A stretch of 64,000 bases of DNA from Puffinus mauretanicus (taxonomy: Eukaryota > Chordata > Aves > Procellariiformes > Procellariidae). The stretch is from NCBI GenBank assembly GCA_023333565.1, contig JAJKFH010003229.1, positions 434,001 to 498,000 of the forward strand. Reading direction: 5' to 3'. This document shows positions 38,063 to 47,300 of this stretch, in pieces (the stretch's first letter is position 1; the number at the start of each line of letters is the position of its first letter). The notes beneath the pieces are model-generated. The model did not search any database and was not told the origin of the DNA. It saw only the letters and a list, made by a program, of their open reading frames with translations. The position numbers were made by a program, and so were the translations under genes.

Positions 38063-38427
38063 ATGAAATATCAAGGACAAGATTAGCCCAACATACTTAA
38101 GAGTTTCAAAACAATCATTTTAGTAAAAAATTTCATAATCAATTTGTGGAGTTAAGTCTTGTTTCTGAAATTCACATTTAGTGTAAACAGATTTATTAAT
38201 GAAAATAGACCTCATTTACATACACTACCTGAGAGCAGCTAAGCATGTAACCATTTATTTCCTTACTCATACTAGTAATAAAGTTCTGGAATCAGTTTTT
38301 AAAACAAAAGTTCTTTAATATAGCAACTATTTTTGTGGAGATTAGATTTTGCATGGTACTGAATGCTTCTGCATTCTCATTTCTAATGAGCTTGACTTCC
38401 TTTAGGAGTCATTAACTTTATTTAGTA
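38063..38427. other. AT-rich host DNA between two insertions
   Basis: About 365 bp without recognisable features, separating the solo LTR from the CR1 that hosts the long provirus. Confidence 0.6.
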
Positions 38428-38473
38428 TCATAGAATCATAGAATGGTTTGGATTGGAAAAGACCTTTAAAAGG
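38428..38473 (-). mobile_element. CR1 3' end, left part, split by the provirus
   Basis: The minus-strand CR1 tail (TCATAGAATCATAGAATGG, then the AAGACCTTTA block) ends at the 5-bp duplication AAAGG (38469-38473). It continues at 44634. Confidence 0.88.
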
Positions 38474-38580
38474 AGTTTTCCTACTTGTGCCCTCCCAATT
38501 CTCTCCCCCATCCCACTGAAGGGGGGGGTGAGCGAGCGGCTGCATGGGGTTTATTCGCTGGCTGGGGTTAAACCACAACA
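38474..38580 (+). mobile_element. truncated 5' LTR (last ~107 bp)
   Basis: Only the end of the LTR remains, equivalent to 44518-44633; U3, the TATA box and most of R are absent. The left junction is exactly at the target duplication. The bases AGG are shared between the duplication (AAAGG) and the LTR at 44515-44517, which suggests a post-integration deletion of about 397 bp through 3-bp microhomology. The provirus therefore lacks a 5' promoter. Confidence 0.88.
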
Positions 38581-38588
38581 GTCCTTTT

Positions 38589-38606
38589 TGGCGCCCAACG
38601 TGGGGC
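38589..38606 (+). promoter_or_regulatory. primer binding site, tRNA-Lys1,2 type
   Basis: TGGCGCCCAACGTGGGGC, perfect for the tRNA-Lys1,2 class PBS. It is separated from the LTR end (38580) by GTCCTTTT; in most retroviruses this gap is 0-3 nt. Confidence 0.9.
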
Positions 38607-38688
38607 AGCGAAGGGTTGAGATAGCAACAGATCAATTAAAGTATATTAAGGAATTTATATCTGTTAACATATTAATTTGTTCTGCACC

Positions 38689-39324
38689 ATGCTCTTGTTT
38701 TTACTGTACCTGTTAAAGATTGGAGTCGGATTTTGTAGTCTGCTCTGCTCTGCAGTGATTAATGATGTTTTGGCTAGGAGGTTTGTTACTAAAATGCTGG
38801 CATTGCGGGTTATTTGGTATTTGGGATTTGTAATGAAGCCGTTATTGTATTTCGGGTACCACCTCATGGAGACCATTAGCAATTATACCTTTTCCTCCAA
38901 GAGATTTTTTATGGAGGAAATAGAGAATGGCACCCTCGCCACCTTCCTCTATGATGTCATCTCCTTTGTTAAAATAACTTGTCAGTACTTTGAACATCCC
39001 TGGGTAGGTAAGATACATATATTGGTATTCCTTGGGAATATTGTTTTGGTTTTATGCAAGGTTAGTAAGCAATTTAAGAATGTCATCCAGAGATCTGCCC
39101 CAAGGCTGGATAGTTATGAGTGGCAGGGCGAGTGGGATAGCATGGGCAAATGCCTAGGACAGTGGGCACTGCCAGTGTTCTGGAAATTCACCCCTGAACA
39201 AGTGCAGAATCCTGAAAAATTAGTAGAATATTTGGAAAAAGTATGCTGTCACCCTGGCCTTTCTAGGGAGACAAATCACTACAATGTGCTGGGGTCTGGC
39301 CCACGCCTACCGAGCCCTGTTTAA
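38689..39324 (+). pseudogene. gag: gag, N-terminal part, membrane-associated
   Basis: First coding region after the PBS. An upstream non-ATG extension is open to 38677, but ATG 38689 is the first real start. The product would begin MLLFLLYLLKIGVGFC, a hydrophobic stretch resembling a signal or anchor. A second hydrophobic run (IHILVFLGNIVLVLC) lies near residue 110. There is no N-terminal Met-Gly myristoylation motif. After about residue 140 the sequence becomes soluble (W, P and E rich). The frame ends at TAA 39322-39324, while the frame that continues Gag is open from before 39284, so the two overlap by about 40 bp and are shifted by one base. This could be a disabling indel or a frameshift site; an indel is more likely. 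Assignment as Gag rests on position. Confidence 0.65.
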
Positions 39325-40594
39325 CACCACTCAGAACCCCCAAGGGGAAGGAAACGTCTCTGCAGCTGATGACAAAGCAACAGGCCCTGTGGCTACCCCA
39401 CCCCCCACGGCAAGCACAGCGGCTACCCCACCCCCCAGGGCAGGCACAGCAGCTATTCTGCCCCCTGCGACAGAGAACCAACCCATGCCGGTATCAGTCG
39501 CCCTTATACAAAAAAGAAAATGCACAAGAAAATCAGCTCGTTTAGTAAGGGATGAAGATGAACCAGGGCCATCACCAGAACAGGAGGAAGAGGAGGCAGA
39601 ACCCGTAAATGAGATGGTGACCACCCAATCCCTATCCCTGGGTGAGCTGCGAGATATGCAAAAGGACTTCAGTCATCCAGGCGAGCACATTGTCACCTGG
39701 CTGCTCCGATGCTGGGGTAACGGGGCCAGTAGCCTGGAATTAGAGGGTAGGGAAGCCAAGCAGCTGGGATCCCTTTCTAGGGAAGGGGGCATTGACAAAG
39801 CAATTGGACAAGGGGCACAAGTCCTCAGCCTCTGGAGGCGACTCCTGTCAGGTGTGAAGGAAAGGTATCCCTTCAAGGAAGACCTTATATGCCACCCAGG
39901 CAAGTGGACCACCATGGAGAGAGGTATCCAGTACCTGAGGGAATTAGCTGTGCTGGAGGTGATTTATGATGACCTGAACAATGAGCAGTTATCCAAAGAC
40001 CCAGATGAAGTCAAATGCACCCGACCCACGTGGCGGAAGTTTGTACGGAGCGCACCAGCGTCACATGCAAACTCATTGGCAGTAATGACCTGGAGAGATG
40101 GAGAGGAACAAACGGTGGATGAACTGGCTGGCCAACTCCGGCAATATGAAGAAAGTCTCTCTTCCTCCCTACGGGCCTGTGTCTCTGCTGTGGAGAAACT
40201 GTCTCAGGAGGTCCAGCAACTCAAAGAGGATATGTCCTGCTCCCCACCTGCACAGGCCAGTATCTCAGCCATTAGGAGCAAGCATCCCTCTGCTCAAGAG
40301 AGGAGACATCATGGGTACACACCCCGGGGCACCCTGTGGTTTTACCTGCATGACCATGGAGAGGACATGAGGAAGTGGGATGGAAAATCTACCTCAGTCC
40401 TACAGGCACGGGTACATGAGTTGCAAGGAAAAACAACCACAAAAGGGGGTTCTTCCAGGAAAACTGCTGCCCCAGTCTCCAGTGAGCAGTTCCCCAGACA
40501 GAGTAGAAGGGCTGATTCCACTTCCGGCCTTAACAAAGGGACTTCTGATTCATACTTACAAGAAGTGGACAGCGAATATGATGACCAGGACTAG
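39284..40594 (+). pseudogene. gag: gag, main part, with coiled coil and no zinc knuckle
   Basis: A 436-codon frame beginning MCWGLAHAYRALF. Residues 20-75 are rich in P, A and T (spacer-like), followed by an acidic run (EQEEEEAEP), a capsid-like middle (about 105-260) with tryptophans and charged helices, and a probable coiled coil around residues 285-325 (QLRQYEESLSSSLRACVSAV). The C-terminal 100 residues are basic and Ser-rich. No CCHC zinc knuckle is present, unlike most orthoretroviral nucleocapsids. The frame ends at TAG (40592-40594). The pro-pol frame follows in the same phase, which would permit stop-codon readthrough. The ATG given is just the first in the frame; real translation would enter from the upstream region. 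Confidence 0.78.
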
Positions 40595-41134
40595 AGGGGC
40601 CCTGCCTCCAGCCAGGTGAAGGAAAGGGACAACCGGGTTTACTGGACTGTGTGGATTCGATGGCCTGGCACATCAGACCCACAGGAGTATAAGGCTCTAG
40701 TAGACACCGGTGCACAGTGTACCCTGATGCCATCAAGCTATAAAGGGGCAGAACCCATTTGTATTTCTGGAGTGACAGGGGGATCCCAAGAGTTAACTGT
40801 ATTGGAGGCCGAAGTGAGCCTGACCGGGAATGAGTGGCAGAAACACCCCATTGTGACTGGCCCAGAGGCTCCGTGCATCCTTGGCATAGATTACCTCAGG
40901 AGAGGGTATTTCAAGGACCCAAAAGGGTACCAGTGGGCTTTTGGTATAGCTGCCTTGGAGACGGAGGAAATTAAACAGCTGTCCACCTTGCCTGGTCTCT
41001 CGGAGGACCCTTCTATTGTGGGGTTGTTGAAGGTCCAAGAACAACAGGTACCAATCGCTACCACAACAGTGCACCGGCGGCAATACCGCACCAACCGAGA
41101 CTCCCTGATCCCCATCCATGAGCTGATTTGTTGA
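40595..41134 (+). pseudogene. pro: retroviral aspartic protease region (pro), ending in TGA
   Basis: It continues in the gag phase after the TAG. The active-site motif ALVDTGAQ (catalytic Asp codon 40703-40705) is followed about 75 residues later by ILGIDYL, the second conserved block of retroviral proteases. A single domain like this would work as a dimer, cutting Gag and Pol. The frame runs on toward RT (VHRRQYRTNRDSLIPIHELI) but is closed by TGA at 41132-41134. The corresponding codon in the copy at position 79 of the window is sense, so this stop is a private point mutation. Confidence 0.85.
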
Positions 41135-42763
41135 CTGGAGAGCCAAGGAGTGATCAGCAAGACTCGCTCACCCTTTAGCAGTCCCATATGGCCAGTGCGA
41201 AAGTCCAATGGAGAGTGGAGACTAACAGTAGACTACCTTGGCCTGAACGAAGTCACGCCGCCACTGAGTGCTGCCGTGCCGGACATGCTAGAACTTCAAT
41301 ACGAACTGGAATCAAAGGCAACCAAGTGGTACGTCACAACTGATATCGCTAATGCGTTCTTCTCAATCCCTTTGGCGGTGGAGTGCAGGCCACAGTTTGC
41401 TTTCACTTGGAGGGGCGTCCAGTACACCTGGAACCGACTGCCCCAGGGGTGGAAACACAGCCCTACCATTTGCCATGGACTGATCCACAATGCACTGGAA
41501 CAGGGTGAGGCTCACGAACACCTGCAATACATTGATGACATCATTGTATGGGGCAACACGGCGGGAGAGGTTTTTGAGAAAGGGGAGAGAATAGTCCAAA
41601 TCCTTCTGAAGGCTGGCTTTGCCATAAAACGAAGTAAGGTCAAGGGACCTGCACAGGAGATCCAGTTTTTAGGAATAAAATGGCAAGATGGACGTCGTCA
41701 GATCCCAACGGATGTGATCAACAAAATAACAGCCATGTCCCCACCAACTAGCAAAAGGGAAACACAAGCTTTCTTAGGCGTTGTGGGCTTTTGGAGAATG
41801 CATATCCCAAATTACAGTCAGATTGTAAGCCCTCTCTATCACGTGACCAGGAAGAAGAACGACTTCAAATGGGGCCCTGAGCAACGACAAGCCTTTGAGC
41901 AAATTAAACAGGAGATAGTTCATGCTGTAGCCCTTGGGCCAGTCCAGGCAGGACAAGATGTAAAGAATGTGCTCTACACCGCAGCCGGGAATCATGGCCC
42001 TACCTGGAGCCTCTGGCAGAAAGCACCAGGGGAGACTCGAGGTCGACCCTTAGGGTTCTGGAGTCGGGGATACAGAGGATCTGAGGCCCGCTACACTCCA
42101 ACTGAGAAGGAGATATCGGCAGCATATGAAGGGGTTCGAGCTGCTTCGGAAGTGGTTGGTACCGAAGCACAGCTCCTCCTGGCACCCCGACTGCCGGTGC
42201 TGGGCTGGATGTTCAAAGGGAGGGTCCCCTCTACACATCATGCAACCGATGCTACGTGGAGTAAGTGGGTCGCACTGATCACACAATGGGCCCGAATAGG
42301 AAACCCCAGTCGCCCAGGAATCTTGGAGGTGATCACGAACTGGCCAGAAGGCAAAGATTTTGGCATATCCCCAGAGGAGGAGGTGACACGTGCTGGAGAG
42401 GCCCCACCATATAACAAACTTCCAGAAAACGAGAAGCAATATGCCCTGTTCACTGATGGGTCCTGTCGCCTTGTGGGAAAACATCGGAGATGGAAAGCTG
42501 CGGTATGGAGTCCTATACGTCAGGTCGCAGAAACTGCTGAAGGAGAAGATGAATCAAGTCAGTTTGCAGAGGTGAAAGCCATCCACCTGGCCTTGGATAT
42601 TGCTGAACGAGAAAAATGGCCAGTACTTTATCTCTATACTGACTCATGGATGGTGGCAAATGCCCTGTGGGGGTGGTTGCAGCAGTGGAAGCAGAACAAC
42701 TGGCAGCGCAGAGGTAAACCCATCTGGGCTGCCGCATTGTGGCAAGATATTGCTGCCTGGTAG
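41135..42763 (+). pseudogene. pol: reverse transcriptase and RNase H (pol)
   Basis: 537 codons are open from 41150. RT fingers and palm show SPFSSPIWPVRKSNGEWR, FFSIPL, the LPQGW block and YIDD (41528-41539). Thumb and connection follow with VTRKKNDFKWGPEQ. RNase H begins near 42440, with catalytic residues visible as Asp in FTDGS (42455), Glu in QFAEVKA (42569) and Asp in YTDSW (42641). The frame closes at TAG 42761-42763, and homology continues one phase over from about 42755, so a single-base loss lies close to 42760. Downstream, the position expected to hold the fourth RNase H acidic residue reads Gly (HIGAHV), possibly a further loss. The enzyme would copy genomic RNA into DNA; this copy is inactive as a polyprotein. 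Confidence 0.93.
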
Positions 42764-43692
42764 AGAACCTGGCTGTAAAAGTACGTCACATAGGTGCTCA
42801 CGTACCCAAGAGTCAGGCCACTGAAGAACATCAAAACAACCAGCAGGTGGATCAAGCTGCTAAGATCGAAGTAGCTCAGGTGGATCTGGACTGGCAACAT
42901 AAGGGTGAATTATTTATGGCTCGGTGGGCCCATGACACTTCAGGCCACCAAGGAAGAGATGCAACATATAGATGGGCTCATGATCGAGGGGTGTACTTGA
43001 CCATGGAGACTATTGCACAGGTTATCCATGAATGTGAAACATGTGCTGCAATCAGACAAGCCAAGCGAGTAAAGCCTCTTTGGTATGGAGGACGATGGTT
43101 GAAATAACAATATGGGGAAGCTTGGCGGATTGATTATATCATGCTCCCACAAACCCAACAAGGCAACACCATCCTGGGCCTTGAAAAGCAAGTCTTATGG
43201 CGACATGGCACCCCAGAAAGAATTGAGTAAGACAACGGAACTCATATCCGAAACACCCTCAGAGACACCTGGGCCAAAGAGCATGGCATTGAGTGGGTAT
43301 ATCACATCCCCTACCATGCACCAGCCTCCGGAAAAATTGAACGATACAATGGACTGCTAAAGACTGCACTGAGAGCAATGGGTGGTGGGACATTCAAGCA
43401 TTGGGACACACATTTAGCAACACTAGTCAACACTAGGGGATCTGTCACTCGAGCTGGCTCTGCCCAATCCAAACCCTTACGTACTGTAGAGAGGGATAAA
43501 GTCCCTGTTGTGCATATGAGAAATATGCTGGGGAAGACGGTCTGGGTTACTCCTGCCTCTGGCAAGGGAAAACCCATCCATGGGATTGCTTTTGCTCAAG
43601 GACCCGGGTGCACTTGGTGGGTGATGCGAAAGGATGGGGAAGTCCAGTGTGTACCTCAAGGGGATTTAATTTTGGGTGAAAATAGCCAATGA
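42764..43692 (+). pseudogene. pol: integrase (pol C-terminus), broken
   Basis: It is in the phase of 42739. The zinc-binding HHCC domain is visible: His 42931 and 42946, Cys 43033 and 43042. The catalytic triad is visible as Asp 43132 (WRIDYI), Asp 43231 (DNGTH) and Glu 43339 (GKIERYN). The second Asp and Glu are separated by exactly 35 residues, the D,D(35)E signature. Only 33 codons separate the first and second Asp, against roughly 50-60 in typical retroviral integrases, pointing to an internal deletion around 43160. In-frame stops are at 43105-43107 and 43228-43230. The C-terminal domain (VWVTPASGKGKP to GDLILGENSQ) ends at TGA 43690-43692. Several ORF-track frames here are other phases of the same sequence. 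Confidence 0.9.
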
Positions 43693-44103
43693 ACAGAATT
43701 GTATGATGTTAGTTACTATGTAATACTGTATGTCATCACTTCTATGGTTACGATATGCCATATTAACAGTATTATAGTAAGAATCACCCAGATTAATGTA
43801 GAATGAACTCCGATGAAACTGAGCAAGGTGCAACGATGATAGAACTGGACGATTGTCCAGAACTGGCCTCCGCATGCAAGAGTCCAACACCACACACCAT
43901 CTCTCCTGCCCCGAAAGACTGTTATGACAGATGGAACCCAAAGTCATGGACTAAATGAACTAAATGGACATTTTAGAGGGATGGTCCATGGACTTAGGGA
44001 ATGATATCTCTGTGTGTGTATATATCAAAAGGCAGGGAAAGTAGTGGTGACTAATTGGAATGTATGGGAAAATGTGAGACCTGGGCATGATGTAGATGGT
44101 ATA
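43693..44103 (+). other. 3' untranslated region of the provirus, no env
   Basis: About 410 bp with no ORF of interest. There is no envelope or dUTPase coding region. The half next to the LTR is conserved in the short provirus at 28755-31322. Confidence 0.75.
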
Positions 44104-44120
44104 GAATAAGGGGTGGATAT
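44104..44120 (+). promoter_or_regulatory. polypurine tract
   Basis: GAATAAGGGGTGGATAT lies immediately before the 3' LTR. It is purine-rich and shared with the short provirus, so it is the likely plus-strand primer. Confidence 0.75.
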
Positions 44121-44633
44121 TGTCCTGGTTCCGGCTGGGACAGGGTTAACTTTCTTCCTAGTAGCTTGGGGGGTGTGCTGTGTTTTGGGTTTGGTGTGAA
44201 AGGAGCGTTGATGGCCCATTGATGCTTTGGCTGTTGCTGGGTGATGCTTGCACCGGGAGGGGGGAGCACAGCCGGGGTGGTGGACCCAGCTGGCCAATGG
44301 GGTATTCTATACCATGTGACATCATGCTCAGTATAAAAACCAGGTGGGGGGTGGGGGGCTCACCCTCCGTTCGTGACACACGGTCAGTGGTCGGTGAGCA
44401 GTTGCATTGCGCGTTGCCTGCTTTGTGTATTCTGTTATTGTTGTTGTTCTCATTGTTATTATTACTCTTCTACTTCATTTTATTTCAATTATTAGACTGT
44501 TTTTATCTCAACCCAGGAGTTTTCCTACTTGTGGCCTCCCGATTCTCTCCCCCATCCCACCGGAGCGGGGGGGGGTGTGTGTGATCGAGCGGCTGCATGG
44601 GGTTTATTCGCTGGCTAGGGTTAAACCACAACA
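44121..44633 (+). mobile_element. 3' LTR, complete (B subtype)
   Basis: 513 bp, TGTCCTGGTTCCGGC to TTAAACCACAACA. U3 contains CCAAT (44294-44298), a CRE-like TGACATCA (44317-44324) and TATAAAA (44332-44338). R/U5 contains a TTATTG-rich stretch. I see no AATAAA. It is followed by the duplication AAAGG. Confidence 0.94.
44332..44338 (+). promoter_or_regulatory. LTR TATA box
   Basis: TATAAAA, about 10 bp downstream of the CRE-like TGACATCA and 34 bp downstream of CCAAT. Transcription should begin near 44360, and could run from this 3' LTR into the right flank. Confidence 0.7.
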
Positions 44634-44822
44634 AAAGGTCATCTAGTCCAACCCCCCTGCCATGGGCAGGGGCATCTTCAACAATATCAGGTTGCTCAGA
44701 GCCCCGTCCAACATGACCTTGAATGTTTCCAGGGATGGGGCATCTACCACCTCTCTGGGCAATCTGTTCCAGTGTTTCACCACCCTCATTGTAAAAAATT
44801 TCTTCCTTATATCTAGTCTATT
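44634..44822 (-). mobile_element. CR1 3' end, right part, split by the provirus
   Basis: Continues the CR1 at 38428-38473. In plus-strand reading: TCATCTAGTCCAACCCCCC, a CCATGGGCAGGG block, GGGATGGGGCATCTACCACC, then CTCTGGGCAATCTGTTCCAG. Truncated at about 44822. Confidence 0.9.
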
Positions 44823-46539
44823 TACTATGTTCCACATATCAGTCAGTGATGCTTAGTTCCTTAATAGTTCTGATACTCTATTCACCTGAGTAAGAACTAT
44901 TAATATAGCTCATTTTCTTGACTCTATAAGCCTTCTGTAGCCTTGGCTAGTGATTTAGGATATATTAATCACAACATCTCAGATTAATCTGAAGCCAGTT
45001 TTTGTAACCCAGTACTTTTAAAAATTCAGCATCCCTTTGTAATAGTTCCAATCCTCTCATGGAGATTGCTCAGAGCTTTGTTTCTTCACCTCCTCACACT
45101 AAAATGGTCACTAACTGACCAGTCTTCTGATATAATTATGGTGGGACCAATCCAAGTATAAAATATTGCTCACTGAACAAAATGCTAAAGATATTCTTTT
45201 GTACAAGATACATTCAATATCACTGTAATTAATCTGGAAAAAATGATATCAACTGGCACTTGAAACACAGGAAAAATCTTGGAACATAGGGCAGAGGTAG
45301 CCCTGGTGCTGGGCAAACACAGCACTGCATATGAGCAACTGATCACAGTCCTTGGACTGAAATTTACACTAGCCTGGGTCCGGTAGCAATATCTTCACTA
45401 CTTTCCACTGTACGTCATGATACATATCGAACTAACGTCAGTTTAGCTGTATTTTTAAAAAACTTGATGGTGCAGCACAGAGATCCTCTTAGATACTGTA
45501 TGCCATTTCAATAAACTTGGATGTTTCTAAGCCCCTTTAACTGTCAAGGCTATACAAACATCTAGGTGTGCATACATAGGACACAACCACCCGATTCACT
45601 TAAACAAGTCTGACATGGTTACACAAATTTTTGTGGTGCTATACCTATTTGCACCACTTGATGACTAAGCCAAAAAGGCTCAGATCTCTTGACCTAATTC
45701 AGTCTGGATGTGCAGATACCCTCAACTCTCCTTTAAGTATTCTCCAGTTAACAATTCATTACTAAGCCATGGGTCTGCATTGGCTGTTAATTCCCATCTG
45801 CTGGAAAGGCCCTTTCGCATCAGATATGCCACAGTAATATATCTATGAGTTTCATATCTTTGTCAGAGTGTGATTGGCATGTAGACAAATTATTCTGAAA
45901 TATATTCTGAGGGAATATATTTCCTCCCTCACTTTTTATCCTGCCATGTTTGAGATAAGAAATTCTGAACATTGTCCTGGAGTATTTTGGACTTGTGTAT
46001 AAAAAAGTTACATGAAATGACATCTAGATTCTGAAGTCAAGCATTTCAAAATTATGAAACATCAAGATTAGGATCAGTTTTGTAATTTGATTTCAGTTTC
46101 CATTTATTGATATTTTAATGTTATCTTTGACTATGTGCATACTACTTTTTGTTGTTTTCTTTTCCTCTAAGTGAAATGTGTTCTTGACTCGGTGCAGGCA
46201 GAGGGCCACCCTATATCCTGACAGACCTGAAACCTTCCTCAGCCTCATCTCTGCTACCTTCCCTTCCACTCCAGCCTCCTCTGTGTCCTTGTCTTCCCTG
46301 TACAATCCTGTCAGCCTCATAAGTACAACTTCCTTTCCTCCCAGGATCACTCTGCTTCTTCCTTTTCAGGGAAGAAATAAGAAATCCAGAAATACAGACA
46401 AAATCCTGCATCTATCATCACATGATATATACACAATATATTTTGAACCTGAACACAGACCTATGCTTAACCCCAAATTTGCTCTAAATCTAACAGCAGC
46501 AAGAGGCAAACCCATGCTTAGGTGACCTCATCAGTGCTC
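44823..46539. other. AT-rich noncoding DNA
   Basis: No gene is recognised. The frames at 46093-46525 on both strands overlap and lack domains. Confidence 0.5.
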
Positions 46540-47300
46540 CACTATCGCAGAGGAGAAGGTTTGGGTGAGTGCGGCTCAGCACAACAACAGCCCCGGCTGC
46601 ACGTGGCATGCCTGGTCAGGCCCTCCCAACCTCCTCCTGCCAGCCATTGCCAGGGAGGCAGTGTGGCTGAATTTAAGCCGCCAAACTTGATGGAGGATGT
46701 TATGCTCTAAATCTTGTGTCTGCTTCCTCCTCCTTGATACGGACAGAGAGCACGGCGGGATGGTGGTCCTATGGGAGGAGCCAGGAGCCATGGCGACCCT
46801 GGTCCATGCAGGGTCCTGCCCTCACCCTCCCACCCCTGTGCACGGTGGGCAGAGCTAAGGAGCAGGGCCAGGGCCAGGGCTCATCTGAGGGCTCCCGCCA
46901 GGAGCCAGGGATGGAGGCGAGGTGTTGGAGTAGGTCCATGTCCCACCAGGGCCAGGCCTAGGCACAGGCTACTAATGAGGCTGTGGCTCCTGGGCCCTGG
47001 GCAGGGGGGCCGTGAGGGTAGGGCAGGGTTGCCTGCACCCCCTGGGCCCTTCCTGATCCAGGGAAGGGGTGAAAGCTGCCCCACAACCCCACTGTACCCC
47101 CGTTTGTCTGGCAGCGACTGCCTGGGGCTGTCAGTCCCTTCCCTGGGGGCACTCGCAGAGCTGGAGCTCAGACAGGCTGGGCAATGGGCGTTTGGCCACG
47201 GGGTGCCTGGTCAACCCAGCTTAGCCCCGCTCAGGCCAAGGGCAGCCCAGCCACCCCCAGGACCTGACACAGCCCAATGCCTGCCCCCAGCAATGGCAAA
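46540..47300. other. isolated GC-rich island, identity unknown
   Basis: About 760 bp that are visibly GC-rich in an AT-rich neighbourhood, with short direct repeats (GGGCCAGGGCCAGGG near 46865) and few CpG dinucleotides relative to its GC content. A 224-codon plus-strand frame (46771-47445) crosses it but is Pro, Gly and Arg rich, competes with frames on the other strand and has no recognisable domain, so I do not call it a gene. It could be an old GC-rich repeat, a promoter-proximal exon of a noncoding RNA, or a decayed CpG island. Confidence 0.45.

Larger units (their letters stand above)
38474..44633 (+). mobile_element. ERVL-like provirus, nearly complete, inserted in CR1
   Basis: Order: truncated 5' LTR, 8-nt spacer, PBS, gag, protease, RT, RNase H, integrase, 3' untranslated region, polypurine tract, 3' LTR. 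There is no env and I see no dUTPase. A 5-bp duplication AAAGG lies on both sides (38469-38473, 44634-44638), so this is one integration event into a CR1. RT and connection motifs (YIDD; VTRKKNDFKWGPEQ) resemble ERVL, class III. Gag and Pol carry several breaks, described in the separate entries. The copy is defective. Confidence 0.93.

Noticed and set aside
43112..43360. 82-codon frame in the integrase region as a separate gene
   Set aside because: It lies in a different phase from the integrase motifs (HHCC and D,D35E), which are in the neighbouring phase.
43693..44120. Possible env or dUTPase after integrase
   Set aside because: Only about 430 bp without an ORF or motif; it is shared with the short provirus as an untranslated region.
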